The notes beneath the pieces were generated by a model. The model was not told where the DNA came from. It did not search any database and saw only the letters and a program-made list of their open reading frames with translations. A stretch of 64,000 nucleotides of DNA from contig NZ_CP009922.3 in assembly GCF_000993785.3 (NCBI RefSeq), forward strand, positions 5,828,001 to 5,892,000, in the 5' to 3' direction. Position 1 is the stretch's first letter. Each line of letters starts with the position of its first letter. This document shows, one piece after another, positions 1-8,189 of the stretch. The stretch comes from Streptomyces xiamenensis (GTDB taxonomy: Bacteria; Actinomycetota; Actinomycetes; Streptomycetales; Streptomycetaceae). The translations under genes and the position numbers were made by a program.

Positions 1-68
1 GGGAAGGGCTGCCGCACCGCGACGAACTCGCCCTCCTGCAGGCCCCGCCCGGCAGCGCCATCCGCTGA
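1..68 (+). CDS. 3' end of an unidentified CDS (partial)
   Basis: The window opens inside a plus-strand reading frame that can be read from base 3 to a TGA at 66-68. It encodes a tail of about 21 residues ending in LLQAPPGSAIR. Too little is present to name the product. The next gene is on the opposite strand and converges on it. The only support is an open frame with GC-ending codons. Confidence 0.35.
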   Translation, partial: EGLPHRDELALLQAPPGSAIR

Positions 69-95
69 TCCGGCGGACGGCGCCGCCGCGCCGGT

Positions 96-1358
96 TCAGC
101 CGCGCAGCAGTGCGTTGCACTCCCGCTGGAGCGTGACGTCCTCCCACATCGTGTGCTGCGGGGCCGCGTTGGAGCACACCACCGCGCCCCAGGCGCCGGC
201 CGCGGCCGACTCGGCCACCGCCAGCCGGCACAGCGCCGCCCCCACCGGGCCCTCCTCGAAGGTGCCCAGCCGCGGGGTGTAGCCGACCCAGCCCTCGCCG
301 AAGACGAAGGGCACCCCGGTGTCGGCGGCCCAGTCCGCGGCGGCGGCGATCCAGGTCGTCAGCCGCTGTTCCATCGCGAGGCGGTGGACGGCGTACCGGT
401 CGTACAGCCAGGCGTCGAAGCGCACCGGGTCGCACCAGTCGTGGACGTACACCTCACGCAGGCCCACCACGGTGGCCTCCAGCCGCCAGCGCTCCTGCGC
501 AGGCGGTGCCCAGTCGGCCAGGTCGGGCGCGCCGGGACGCAGCAGTTCGCGCCGCGCCCGCTCCTGCGGGAAGTCCCGGGAGGCGTCGCGCAGGGCGAAG
601 GTGTCCAGCAGTTCGTCCAGCACGCCGTACACATAGGGGTGGAAGACGGCGACATCGATGTCCCGGGGCACCCCGCGCAGCGATCCGACCGGGACCTGCG
701 CGTAGTTGACGGTCACCATCCGGTCCGGGTGCCGGGTGCGGAAGCGCTCCAGCCCGCGTTCCAGGCGCGGGCGCAGCGCGACGACATGGTCCCCTTCCAG
801 GCCCTCGGTGAGGAAGCCGGCCTGCACCTCGTTGTGGAGTTCGGTGAACGCGACGCGGTCGTCCAGGCCGTCGTGCGCGGCGAGGAAGGACAGCAGGTCG
901 GCCAGCGCGTCGGCCAGTGCGGCGGGGCGCTCCTCGGGGTCGACGGCCATCAGGGCGTCGTACCAGGCGCGGTCGGCCGCGAAGGAGGCCGACTGCTGGT
1001 ACTCCCAGGAGGAGAGGATGACGAAGCAGTCGTGCCGTCGGGCCGCCCGGAACAGTTCCAGCAGCTGCGCGCGGCCGTCGATCTCGGTCTCGGCGCGTAC
1101 GTCGTACCAGCGCACCCGCTGGCCGTACTCCCCGCCCAGGGGGCCCAGGCGCAGCCGGCTGGTGTCGAGCCCCGAGCCGAACAGCAGATACGGCATGGCG
1201 CAGATCCGGACGGTGTTGTAGCCGCGCTCGACGGCCTCGGCGAAGGCGCGGTCCAGATCGGCGAAGGGCTCGCCGGGACCGGTGCGGGTGTACCAGCTGA
1301 AGTCCCACAGACTGATCGTCAGCGTCTCGGGGAGATGCGGCGGCCGGGGGAGGGGCAT
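96..1358 (-). CDS. Cellulase-like glycoside hydrolase (GH5-type TIM barrel)
   Basis: This 420-aa protein has no signal peptide and looks cytoplasmic. It matches the family annotated as sugar-binding cellulase-like: the N-terminus has a short ISLWDFSW strand, and two candidate catalytic glutamates lie in FTELHNEVQ (about residue 175, acid/base) and VFGEGWVGY (about residue 355, nucleophile), as in GH5/GH-A clan enzymes. The substrate cannot be read from sequence. The ATG at 1358 has AAAGGA nine bases upstream. It lies 41 bp downstream of the GH35 beta-galactosidase on the same strand, so the two are probably co-transcribed and act on the same galactoside or oligosaccharide. Confidence 0.75.
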   Translation of the reverse strand: MPLPRPPHLPETLTISLWDFSWYTRTGPGEPFADLDRAFAEAVERGYNTVRICAMPYLLFGSGLDTSRLRLGPLGGEYGQRVRWYDVRAETEIDGRAQLLELFRAARRHDCFVILSSWEYQQSASFAADRAWYDALMAVDPEERPAALADALADLLSFLAAHDGLDDRVAFTELHNEVQAGFLTEGLEGDHVVALRPRLERGLERFRTRHPDRMVTVNYAQVPVGSLRGVPRDIDVAVFHPYVYGVLDELLDTFALRDASRDFPQERARRELLRPGAPDLADWAPPAQERWRLEATVVGLREVYVHDWCDPVRFDAWLYDRYAVHRLAMEQRLTTWIAAAADWAADTGVPFVFGEGWVGYTPRLGTFEEGPVGAALCRLAVAESAAAGAWGAVVCSNAAPQHTMWEDVTLQRECNALLRG

Positions 1359-1399
1359 GGCAGGGGTCCTTTCGTGGCGCGGGTGCGGTGGTGCGGGGC

Positions 1400-3748
1400 T
1401 CAGTCGGCAGCCGTGCCGTGCGCCGTGAGGTCGGCCGGCAGCGTGAGGCGGTGGACGGGGACGAGTTCGGCGCTCTCCACGGTGGCGCGGGTGCGGGCGG
1501 CGGCCAGACCGGCGCGCGCGGAGGGATCGACGTACACCGCGCTGTCGGGGGCGAGCGGCAGGACGCGGATCTCGATCCCGTGCTCGGTGACCGCGTCGGC
1601 GAACCGGCGCAGTCCCAGCTCCCAGGCGGGTCCGTACCAGAAGTGGTCCGCCACCAGCCGGCCGCCGACGTAGGCGCGCGCCGCGTCACCGGTGTACGCC
1701 AGCCGCAGCAGTACCTCGCCCTCGCCGTCGAGGGCGTCGGCCGGGATCTCGATCCGGTGCACGGACGCCTCCTCGAAGTCCTCGTCGCGCGGCGCGGAGG
1801 CCCGGCCGTGGGGCCCGCCGGTGCGGGCGGGCGGGGCGAGGGCCTTGGACCGTACGGTTTCCACCGGGAGCGGGCGCGCGGGCGGAGCGCCCTCGCCGGG
1901 GGTGAGCGTCCGCCGGGTGAACCCGCCGGCCGTCAGCACCCGCACGGTGACCTCGGAGCGGCTGGTGTGCAGGCGCAGTTCCGGCCCGTCGGCCAGTACC
2001 GGCTCCTCGCACAGCACCAGCCGGTCGGTGCCGCCGATGCTCACCCGCTGGGCCAGCAGGGCCTGTTCGCCGGAGAGCACCAGCAGTCGTACCCGGCCGT
2101 GCGACCCGGTCACCGTCACCGCGGCCCGCGTCCCGGGCTCGGGCACGCTCACCACCGTGCCGTCGGGGGTGCGTTCCACGGTCACCGGGCCCGACACCTC
2201 GCAGCCGTCGGGCAGCGCGAACCGCGCGGTGATGCCGGCGGTGGCCGCGAAGACCGCGACGGGTGTGCCGTCGAGGTCCAGCCGGGCCACCGGCTGGGCG
2301 GTGGCCCACGTGACGCGCAGGCCGCCCCCCGCCTCGTACCCCAGCGGCCACGCGAAGTGCGCTCCGGAGGGGACGGTCACCTCCCGGTCGGGCACGCTGT
2401 GCGGCTGCCCGTCGAGGTGCACCCGGAACCGCACCCCGGTCCGGTCGGGCAGCGTCTCGTGCGGCTGGTGGTTGTTGACGAACAGAAAGCCGCTGCCGCC
2501 CGCCGCGCGCACCGCCCAGCGCAGCGAGGCGCGGTCATCCAGCCCGTCGGGCCCTTCGTCGGGCAGGTGCAGCGGCATGTCCGCCAGCGCGGCGCCGCTG
2601 TCCCGGATCAGCAGATGCTGCAGCCGCAGCGCGGCGAACGACGGCCGGACCTGCCCGTACTCCCCGAGCGGCGCCTGGAAGTCGTAGTTCACGGCCGGCA
2701 GGTCGTTGGGGTAGCCGGTGTCCTGCGACTCCTGGTTGGGCAGTGCCTGGCCCAGCCGCTGGGAGCAGCCGTGGTAGAGGTAGTAGCCCTGCCACACCGA
2801 GCCGCTGCCGAGCTTGGTCAGGGCGAGTGCGGAGACGTCGGCGGCGGGCACCAGGGGGCGCCGGTGGTAGGCGATCGCCATGCCGCCGCCCAGCTCACAG
2901 GTCGCGTACGGATAGCGGCGGTCATCGGGCCCGGTGCCGGCCGGGGCGCACGAGCGCAGGTCGGCACCGATGGCGTGGTCGTCACGGATGGCGCTGAAGA
3001 AGTAGTGCCGCCGCATGTCGCGGGCCCAGCCCTCGTGCGCGTCCTCCCAGAACGCCTCGGGGTAGCCGCCGTACAGCGGCAGCAGCACATCGGCCGGAAG
3101 GTCGGCGGCGCCCCAGGCGGTCGCCGTCCACAGCGGGGCGTGGATGCCCACCCGCTCGGCCAGGGCGCGCAGCGTCCGCAGGTGCCCCGGCTGGTCGTAC
3201 AGCTCGTTCTCCACCTGGATGGCCACCACCGGCCCGCCGTCGTCGTACGACAGGCCGCGCAGCTCGTGTGCGATGCGCCGGTAGTACCGCTCCACGAGCG
3301 TCAGATAGCGCGGGTCGTCGGTGCGGGGGACGCACGGGGTGTCGGCCAGCCAGTCGGGGAAGCCGCCGTTGCGGCATTCGCCGTGCGACCAGGGGCCGAC
3401 GCGGACCACCGCGTGCAGCCCCAGGCGGGCGCACTCGTTCAGGAAGCGCCGCAGGTCCAGGTCGCCGTCGAAGCGCAGGGCGCCGCGCCGCTCCTCGTGC
3501 TGGTTCCAGAAGAGGTAGGTGGCGACGACGTCGATCCCGCCGGCCCGGATCTTCAGCAGTTCCTCGCGCCAGTCGGCGGCCGGATAGCGGCTGAAGTGGA
3601 ACTCTCCCATGACCGGCAGCCAGGGCTCGGCACCGCGCAGCAGCTTGCGGCCGTCGGCGGTCAGCGGCGCGCGCGTGCCCGCGCGGCTGCCCATCGGCAG
3701 ATGGCCGGCCGGCGGGGCGGGGAGGTCCTGGGTGTGCAGCGTCAGCAT
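1400..3748 (-). CDS. GH35 beta-galactosidase
   Basis: Intracellular beta-galactosidase of glycoside hydrolase family 35. The N-terminal TIM barrel begins with the typical GEFHFSRYP and YLFWNQHE segments. The acid/base glutamate is in IQVENELYD and the likely nucleophile is in the CELGGGM segment characteristic of bacterial GH35. C-terminal beta-sandwich domains follow, giving 782 residues from the start chosen here. I chose the ATG at 3748 because GGAGCC lies nine bases upstream; an in-frame ATG at 3790 has no ribosome site and falls beside a likely -35 element. The divergent GntR gene suggests repression by that regulator. The product galactose or galactonate could feed the KDPG-type aldolase encoded nearby. 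Confidence 0.9.
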   Translation of the reverse strand: MLTLHTQDLPAPPAGHLPMGSRAGTRAPLTADGRKLLRGAEPWLPVMGEFHFSRYPAADWREELLKIRAGGIDVVATYLFWNQHEERRGALRFDGDLDLRRFLNECARLGLHAVVRVGPWSHGECRNGGFPDWLADTPCVPRTDDPRYLTLVERYYRRIAHELRGLSYDDGGPVVAIQVENELYDQPGHLRTLRALAERVGIHAPLWTATAWGAADLPADVLLPLYGGYPEAFWEDAHEGWARDMRRHYFFSAIRDDHAIGADLRSCAPAGTGPDDRRYPYATCELGGGMAIAYHRRPLVPAADVSALALTKLGSGSVWQGYYLYHGCSQRLGQALPNQESQDTGYPNDLPAVNYDFQAPLGEYGQVRPSFAALRLQHLLIRDSGAALADMPLHLPDEGPDGLDDRASLRWAVRAAGGSGFLFVNNHQPHETLPDRTGVRFRVHLDGQPHSVPDREVTVPSGAHFAWPLGYEAGGGLRVTWATAQPVARLDLDGTPVAVFAATAGITARFALPDGCEVSGPVTVERTPDGTVVSVPEPGTRAAVTVTGSHGRVRLLVLSGEQALLAQRVSIGGTDRLVLCEEPVLADGPELRLHTSRSEVTVRVLTAGGFTRRTLTPGEGAPPARPLPVETVRSKALAPPARTGGPHGRASAPRDEDFEEASVHRIEIPADALDGEGEVLLRLAYTGDAARAYVGGRLVADHFWYGPAWELGLRRFADAVTEHGIEIRVLPLAPDSAVYVDPSARAGLAAARTRATVESAELVPVHRLTLPADLTAHGTAAD

Positions 3749-3811
3749 GACGGGCGGCTCCGTTGGCGCGGCGGGAGAGGGTCGGTTCATCGTCCGGGCG
3801 GCCCGGATCTC

Positions 3812-3833
3812 TGTCAAGATGTATTCATAAATA
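3812..3833. promoter_or_regulatory. AT-rich divergent promoter/operator between GH35 and GntR genes
   Basis: Between the divergent GH35 and GntR genes is an unusually AT-rich patch. The minus strand carries TTGACA (3817-3812), a good -35 hexamer pointing at the GH35 gene, although its -10 is weak. Next to it is TATTCATAAATA (3822-3833), with 4-bp inverted arms TATT/AATA. This is the obvious place for the GntR protein to bind, but the site does not match a consensus I can name. Confidence 0.4.
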
Positions 3834-3939
3834 ATGCTCACGGTAGACTCGGCCGCCCCGCGGCGGGAGAGGCCCGCCCCAACACGTCGGCGGGGCCGTC
3901 CGGTTCCCCCGGCGGACCCGGCCACCCGAGGAGAACCGC

Positions 3940-4671
3940 ATGGCGTCCTACTCCGGCCGCGGTGTGCACGGACAGGTCGTGCACACCCTGGGCGCCCGCA
4001 TCATCGGCGGTGAGATCGCCGAGGGCGAGACCCTGGACATCGGCGCCCTGGGCGCCGAACTCGACGTGAGCCTGACCGTCATGCGCGAGGCGCTCAAGGT
4101 CCTGGCGGGCAAGGGACTGACCGACGCGCGGCAGAAGCGCGGCACCTACGTCAGGGAACGGACGCACTGGAACCTGCTCGACGCGGATGTGATCGGCTGG
4201 CGCATGGAGACGGGCGACGGCACCCAACTGCTGCGCGACCTCGCCGATGTGCGCGCCATCGTCGAACCGGCGGCGGCGCACCGGGCCGCCCTGCACCGCA
4301 CGGACGCCGATCTGGCCGCGCTGGAGAGCGCACTGGAGGCCATGGGGGAGGCGCGGCAGGACTCCGCCGCCGCCGAGGCGGACACGGCGTTCCACCGGGC
4401 GCTGCTCGCCGCCACCGGCAACGAACTGCTGCGGCGGATGGACATGCTGCTGGAGCCGGGGCTGCGCGAACGCGACCGCATGGTCCACGCGCACGCCGAC
4501 GTCGATGACCCCGTCCCCAGCCACCGCGCGGTGCTCGACGCCGTACGCGAGGGCGATCCCGCCCGCGCCGAGGCCGCCATGCTGGACCTGCTCGCCAAGG
4601 CCGCCCAGGACAGCGACCACCTCGCCCGCAGCCGGACGCGCGCCCGTGCCCGTACCCGGACCGGGGGCTGA
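3940..4671 (+). CDS. GntR-family regulator, FadR/FCD subfamily
   Basis: 243-aa transcription factor. Residues about 5-70 form a GntR winged helix-turn-helix (IIGGEIAEGETLDIGALG, then VSLTVMREALKVLAGKGL). The rest is an all-helical FCD ligand domain with the metal/ligand histidine pattern (FHRALLAATGN, SHRAVLDAVREGDPARAEAAM). The FCD group often senses sugar acids such as galactonate or gluconate, which fits the divergent beta-galactosidase and the KDPG-type aldolase downstream. GAGGAG lies eight bases before the ATG. It probably autoregulates and controls the divergent genes from the AT-rich intergenic site. Confidence 0.88.
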   Translation: MASYSGRGVHGQVVHTLGARIIGGEIAEGETLDIGALGAELDVSLTVMREALKVLAGKGLTDARQKRGTYVRERTHWNLLDADVIGWRMETGDGTQLLRDLADVRAIVEPAAAHRAALHRTDADLAALESALEAMGEARQDSAAAEADTAFHRALLAATGNELLRRMDMLLEPGLRERDRMVHAHADVDDPVPSHRAVLDAVREGDPARAEAAMLDLLAKAAQDSDHLARSRTRARARTRTGG

Positions 4672-4692
4672 GCCACGCCCGGGGGCGCGGGG

Positions 4693-5493
4693 TCACTCCC
4701 GCAGACCGTAGAAGCCCATCGGCGAGTGCGGGACGAAGCCGATGCGCGGGTACACCGGCGTGCCGGCGGCCGTCGCGTGCAGCGTGGCGCGGGTGAGCCC
4801 GGTGGCCCGCGCCCCTTCGTACAGCGCCTTGCGGGTCACCGCCTCGCCGTACCCCCGGCGCTGCCACCGCGGATCCGTGGCCACCAGCAGGACGAACAGC
4901 CGGCCCGCCGCCTCGACGGTGGCCGCGCACGCCACCGGGACGTCACCGCGCAGCGCCAGATACGCGTGCACCCCGCTCGTCCACAGCGCGGAGCCGGCCA
5001 GGCCGTCCCGGCCGTCCTCCAGCGGGAAGCCGTACCCACGGGAGTTGAGGTCCGCGTAGGACTCCAGCTGCGCGGCGGTGGTCACCCGGGCGAACGTCAG
5101 ATCGGGGTGGGAGGGCTCGGGGATCGGCAGCAGATCCCCGGCCATCGCCGTCCCCGGGAAGGCGTACCGCAGACCGGCACGCTCGGCCGCCGCGGCCAGC
5201 GTGCCGCGCGCCTCCTCGGCCAGCAGGTCCTCGAACAGCCACAGGAATCCGGGCCGCCGCTTGGCGCGCATGATGTCCGCGGCCTGTGCCAGCCGCCGGG
5301 CGAGCAGTTCGGCGCCGGCGTCCGCCTCGGTGAGGGTGACGCAGTTCCAGAACGCGAACCGGCTGTCGGCCCAGCGCACGGCCAGGCCGGGCAGGTCCCG
5401 CACATCGGCGTCCGGGTCCCGGTCCAGCGCCATGGCCCGCCAGACCACGGCGAGCTGTTCCATCGATTCGATCGCTTCCGGAGGAGCGGTCAC
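4693..5493 (-). CDS. GNAT-family N-acetyltransferase
   Basis: A GNAT acetyltransferase of about 266 residues. The acetyl-CoA loop is visible as ATDPRWQRRGYGEAVTRKAL (Q/RxxGxG type), followed by the family's beta-strand and YPRIGFVPHSPMGFYGL terminus. The long N-terminal half probably forms a degenerate first GNAT-like domain. The substrate is unknown. The start is uncertain: GTG codons at 5493 and 5499 and ATGs at 5463 and 5526 are in frame, and none has a strong ribosome site. I chose 5493 because the protein then begins at a typical distance before the first helix. It converges on the GntR gene with only 21 bp between the stop codons. Confidence 0.8.
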   Translation of the reverse strand: MTAPPEAIESMEQLAVVWRAMALDRDPDADVRDLPGLAVRWADSRFAFWNCVTLTEADAGAELLARRLAQAADIMRAKRRPGFLWLFEDLLAEEARGTLAAAAERAGLRYAFPGTAMAGDLLPIPEPSHPDLTFARVTTAAQLESYADLNSRGYGFPLEDGRDGLAGSALWTSGVHAYLALRGDVPVACAATVEAAGRLFVLLVATDPRWQRRGYGEAVTRKALYEGARATGLTRATLHATAAGTPVYPRIGFVPHSPMGFYGLRE

Positions 5494-5770
5494 CGTCACC
5501 CCACAGCGGTAGGTTCCGACATCCACGCGGCCGCGGCGGTGCGTGGCCCTGACCCACCGATGGTGTCACGCGGGGCCGTTCCCCGCGGGGAGTTGACCGG
5601 CGCGGGTCCGCGCCCGCGCGCTCCCGCGCCCTGGCCGTGCCGTGCCGCGAACGGTGTCGCCCACCGCCCCCCTCCGCCGTCGTCCCACCCGCCGAACCCG
5701 AGCCCCTTCGACGCACTCCGCACCGCGGCCCGGCACCTCAGCACCGCACCGGGCCGGAAAGGAACCCCGC

Positions 5771-6391
5771 ATGACCTCTGACCCCAGCGCGGCCTTCTTC
5801 GCCCGCCACCTGTCCACCGGCCCCGTCCTGGGCATCTTCCGCGGCCAGGACCCCCGCACCACCGTCGACCTGTGCCTGCGCGCCTGGGAGGCCGGCGTCG
5901 AACTGGTCGAGATACCCGTGCAGTCCGAGGACGCGCTGCCCTCCCTGGAAGCCGCCGTCAAGGCGGCCGGCGCGCACGGCAAGCACGTCGGAGCCGGCAC
6001 CGTCACCACCGTGGAGCGGCTGCGTGCCGCCCGGGACCTGGGAGCCTCCTTCACCGTGGCACCGGGACTGCACCCGTCGGTGGTCGAGGCGTCCCAGGGG
6101 GCCGGGCTGCCCCATCTGCCGGGCGCCGCCACCGCCACCGACATCGCGGGCGCCCTGGCCGCGGGGTACACCTGGATCAAGGCGTTCCCCGCGCAGCAGC
6201 TGGGCCCCGGCTGGATCACCGCCCACCTCGCGCCGTTCCCCGACGTCCGGTTCGTCGCCACCGGGGGAGTGGGACCCGGCAACGCCGCCGACTTCCTCGC
6301 CGCGGGCTGCGCCGCCGTCGCCATCGGCTCCGCCCTCTCCGACCCCGGCGCCCTGAGGCGGCTGCGCGAGGCACTGAACGCCCGCACCTGA
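5771..6391 (+). CDS. KDPG/KDPGal-type 2-keto-3-deoxy-6-phospho-sugar aldolase
   Basis: 206-aa class I aldolase of the Entner-Doudoroff (KHG/KDPG) family, cleaving 2-keto-3-deoxy-6-phospho-gluconate or -galactonate to pyruvate and glyceraldehyde 3-phosphate. The family residues are visible: glutamate in ELVEIPV (E47), GAGTVTT, the Schiff-base lysine in WIKAFPA (K137), and the phosphate-binding ATGGVGPGN loop. The length matches the family. The ATG at 5771 has GGAAAGGAA upstream; a longer in-frame extension to 5642 is low-complexity and rejected. Its position near a GH35 enzyme and a GntR/FCD regulator suggests the galactonate branch, but the sequence does not distinguish the two sugars. Confidence 0.9.
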   Translation: MTSDPSAAFFARHLSTGPVLGIFRGQDPRTTVDLCLRAWEAGVELVEIPVQSEDALPSLEAAVKAAGAHGKHVGAGTVTTVERLRAARDLGASFTVAPGLHPSVVEASQGAGLPHLPGAATATDIAGALAAGYTWIKAFPAQQLGPGWITAHLAPFPDVRFVATGGVGPGNAADFLAAGCAAVAIGSALSDPGALRRLREALNART

Positions 6392-6420
6392 ACGCGGCCA
6401 CGACCCCCGCACCGGGCCGG

Positions 6421-6810
6421 TCACGCCCTCCGGTGGACGATCTGGATCAGGTTGCCGCAGGTGTCGTCCAGTACGGCGGTGGTGACCGGCCCCATCTCCA
6501 GCGGATCCTGGGTGAACCGCACGCCCAGCGCGCGCAGGCGCTCGTACTCGGCCCCCACGTCCTGGACGGCGAAGGAGGCCGCTGGGATACCGTCCTGGAC
6601 CAGAGCCTCCTTGTACGGCCCGACCGCCGGATGACCGCTGGGTTCCAGCAGCAGCTCCGGGCCGTCCGGGTCCTCGGGCGAGACCACGGTCAGCCACCGG
6701 GCCGCGCCGATCGGCTCGTCCTCCTTCGTCAGGAAGCCGAGCACCTCGGTGTAGAAGCGCAGGGCCTTCGCCTGGTCGTCGACGAAGACCTGGGTCAGAT
6801 GGATCCTCAT
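6421..6810 (-). CDS. VOC-family (glyoxalase/bleomycin-resistance fold) protein
   Basis: 129-aa vicinal-oxygen-chelate protein with two beta-alpha-beta modules. It starts with MRIHLTQVFVDDQAKALRFY and has a second-module glutamate/histidine pattern ending in DTCGNLIQIVH. Such proteins are dioxygenases, isomerases or resistance proteins, and no substrate is evident. The ATG at 6810 has GGAGG seven bases upstream. It overlaps the ArsR stop codon as ATGA, so it is translationally coupled to that regulator. ArsR plus VOC is a common actinobacterial pairing in which the ArsR protein represses both genes. Confidence 0.88.
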   Translation of the reverse strand: MRIHLTQVFVDDQAKALRFYTEVLGFLTKEDEPIGAARWLTVVSPEDPDGPELLLEPSGHPAVGPYKEALVQDGIPAASFAVQDVGAEYERLRALGVRFTQDPLEMGPVTTAVLDDTCGNLIQIVHRRA

Positions 6811-7097
6811 GGGGTGTCCTCCGGGGGATGCCTGAGCCACCGCGTGACGATGTGCTCGAGTGGCTGGGTGTGGAGATCGTGGAACTTGTAGCGGCCCTCG
6901 CGCCGGGTCCTGATCAGGCCGGCGGATTCCAGCACGCCCAGGTGCTGGCTTATGGCCTGCCGGGTCAGCCCCAGACCGTGCTTGGTCACCAGTCGTGCAC
7001 AGATCTCGAACAGGGTCTGACCGTCGCGTTCCGCCAGCTCATCGAGTATGCGCCGCCGGGTGGGATCGGCCAGGGCCCTGAAAACGTCGTCCGTCAC
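6807..7097 (-). CDS. ArsR-family winged-helix repressor
   Basis: 96-aa ArsR/SmtB-type regulator. FRALADPTRRRILDELAERDGQ is the usual first helix pair, the recognition region is LTRQAISQHLGVLESAGLI, and the wing is RREGRYKFHDL. No cysteine metal site of the ArsR alpha-3 kind is visible, so it may sense an organic ligand. I start it at GTG 7097. An upstream ATG at 7133 would place a perfect inverted repeat and a good promoter inside the gene, whereas the GTG sits six bases after the -10 and would be leaderless. It is the first gene of a two-gene operon with the VOC protein. Confidence 0.88.
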   Translation of the reverse strand: MTDDVFRALADPTRRRILDELAERDGQTLFEICARLVTKHGLGLTRQAISQHLGVLESAGLIRTRREGRYKFHDLHTQPLEHIVTRWLRHPPEDTP

Positions 7098-7103
7098 GCA
7101 CCC

Positions 7104-7133
7104 ACCATAGGCAAGCGGAGACTTGCCTATCAA
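7104..7133 (-). promoter_or_regulatory. ArsR autoregulated promoter with perfect 9-bp inverted repeat
   Basis: On the minus strand TTGATA (7133-7128), an 18-bp spacer and TATGGT (7109-7104) form a good sigma-70-type promoter. The inverted repeat ATAGGCAAG / CTTGCCTAT (7107-7115 and 7122-7130, 6-bp gap) fills the spacer exactly. A bound ArsR dimer would block RNA polymerase. The GTG start follows the -10 by six bases, predicting a leaderless mRNA. Confidence 0.8.
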
Positions 7134-7252
7134 GGCGGGCCGACCGGCCCGACGGCGACCCGTACCTCTCTTCGGGCGGCATCCCGGGACACGGGCACCG
7201 GCGGTGCCGCCGGTGCCCCGGCCCGCCCGGGCGGCGGCCTACCGTCTCAGGT

Positions 7253-8092
7253 ATGACAGCGACGATCGACCTGAACGACGGCACGTCCATCCCGCAGCTC
7301 GGCTTCGGTACCTACCTGGTGCCGCCGCAGGACACCGCGGCCACGGTCGGATCGGCTCTGGAGGCGGGCTACCGGCACATCGACACCGCCCAGATGTACG
7401 GCAACGAGGCGGAGGTCGGCCAAGCCGTCGCCGACAGTGGCCTGCCGCGCCAGGAGCTGTACCTCACCAGCAAGCTCGACAACGGCAACCACCGCCCGGA
7501 CGACGTACGGCGCACCTTCGAGGAATCCCTCACCAGGCTCGGTCTGGAGCGGCTCGACCTGTTCCTGATCCACTGGCCGCTGCCCACCCGGTACGACGGC
7601 GACTACGTCTCCACCTGGAAGGCCGTCGCCGACCTCATCGGCGAGGGCACGCTGCGGTCGGCCGGTGTCTCCAACTTCGAGCCGGACCACCTGGAGCGGA
7701 TCATCGGCGAGACCGGGATCGTCCCCGCCGTCAACCAGATCGAGGTCCACCCGTACTTCCCCAACGAGCGGGCCCGCGAGGCGTCCCTGCGGCACGGCAT
7801 CGCCGTCGAGGCGTGGGGGCCGCTCGGCCAGGGCGCCGTCCTGGGCGACGAGGCCGTCGCCTCCATCGCGGAGCGCACCGGCCGTACCCCCGCCCAGGTG
7901 ATCCTGCGCTGGCACATCCAGCGCGGGGACATCGTCTTCCCGAAGTCCATGAACCGCGCGCGCATGGAGGAGAACGCCCGCATCTTCGACTTCGAGCTCT
8001 CCCCGGAGGACGTCCGGGCCATCAACGGCCTGGACCGCGGCCCGGCCGGACGCGGCGGCCCGGACCCCAACACCTTCGACTACGTGGGCTGA
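7253..8092 (+). CDS. Aldo-keto reductase
   Basis: 279-aa NADPH-dependent aldo-keto reductase of the AKR5-like (2,5-diketo-gluconate reductase type) group. The catalytic tetrad is recognisable: Asp and Tyr in YRHIDTAQMYGNE, Lys in TSKLDNGNH and His in LFLIHWPLP. The cofactor end has FPKSMNRARMEEN. It reduces aldehydes or ketones to alcohols in the cytosol, and the physiological substrate is unknown. No clear ribosome site precedes the ATG, but TACCGT lies at 7240-7245, seven bases upstream, so translation may be leaderless. It is divergent from the ArsR/VOC operon and may share its intergenic control. Confidence 0.92.
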   Translation: MTATIDLNDGTSIPQLGFGTYLVPPQDTAATVGSALEAGYRHIDTAQMYGNEAEVGQAVADSGLPRQELYLTSKLDNGNHRPDDVRRTFEESLTRLGLERLDLFLIHWPLPTRYDGDYVSTWKAVADLIGEGTLRSAGVSNFEPDHLERIIGETGIVPAVNQIEVHPYFPNERAREASLRHGIAVEAWGPLGQGAVLGDEAVASIAERTGRTPAQVILRWHIQRGDIVFPKSMNRARMEENARIFDFELSPEDVRAINGLDRGPAGRGGPDPNTFDYVG

Positions 8093-8189
8093 CCGGGCGC
8101 GGGCAACGTCCCCCGGCCGCAGGTCGTGGGACACGCGGGCGGGTGCTGAGGAGCCATCAGCACCTGCCCGTCATCCGTACGATCACCAC

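Noticed and set aside
1388..4069. Long plus-strand open frame over the GH35 gene
   Set aside because: It is the antisense shadow of GH35. Its translation is Arg/Gly/Gln/Val-rich without any family motif, as expected opposite a GC-rich gene.
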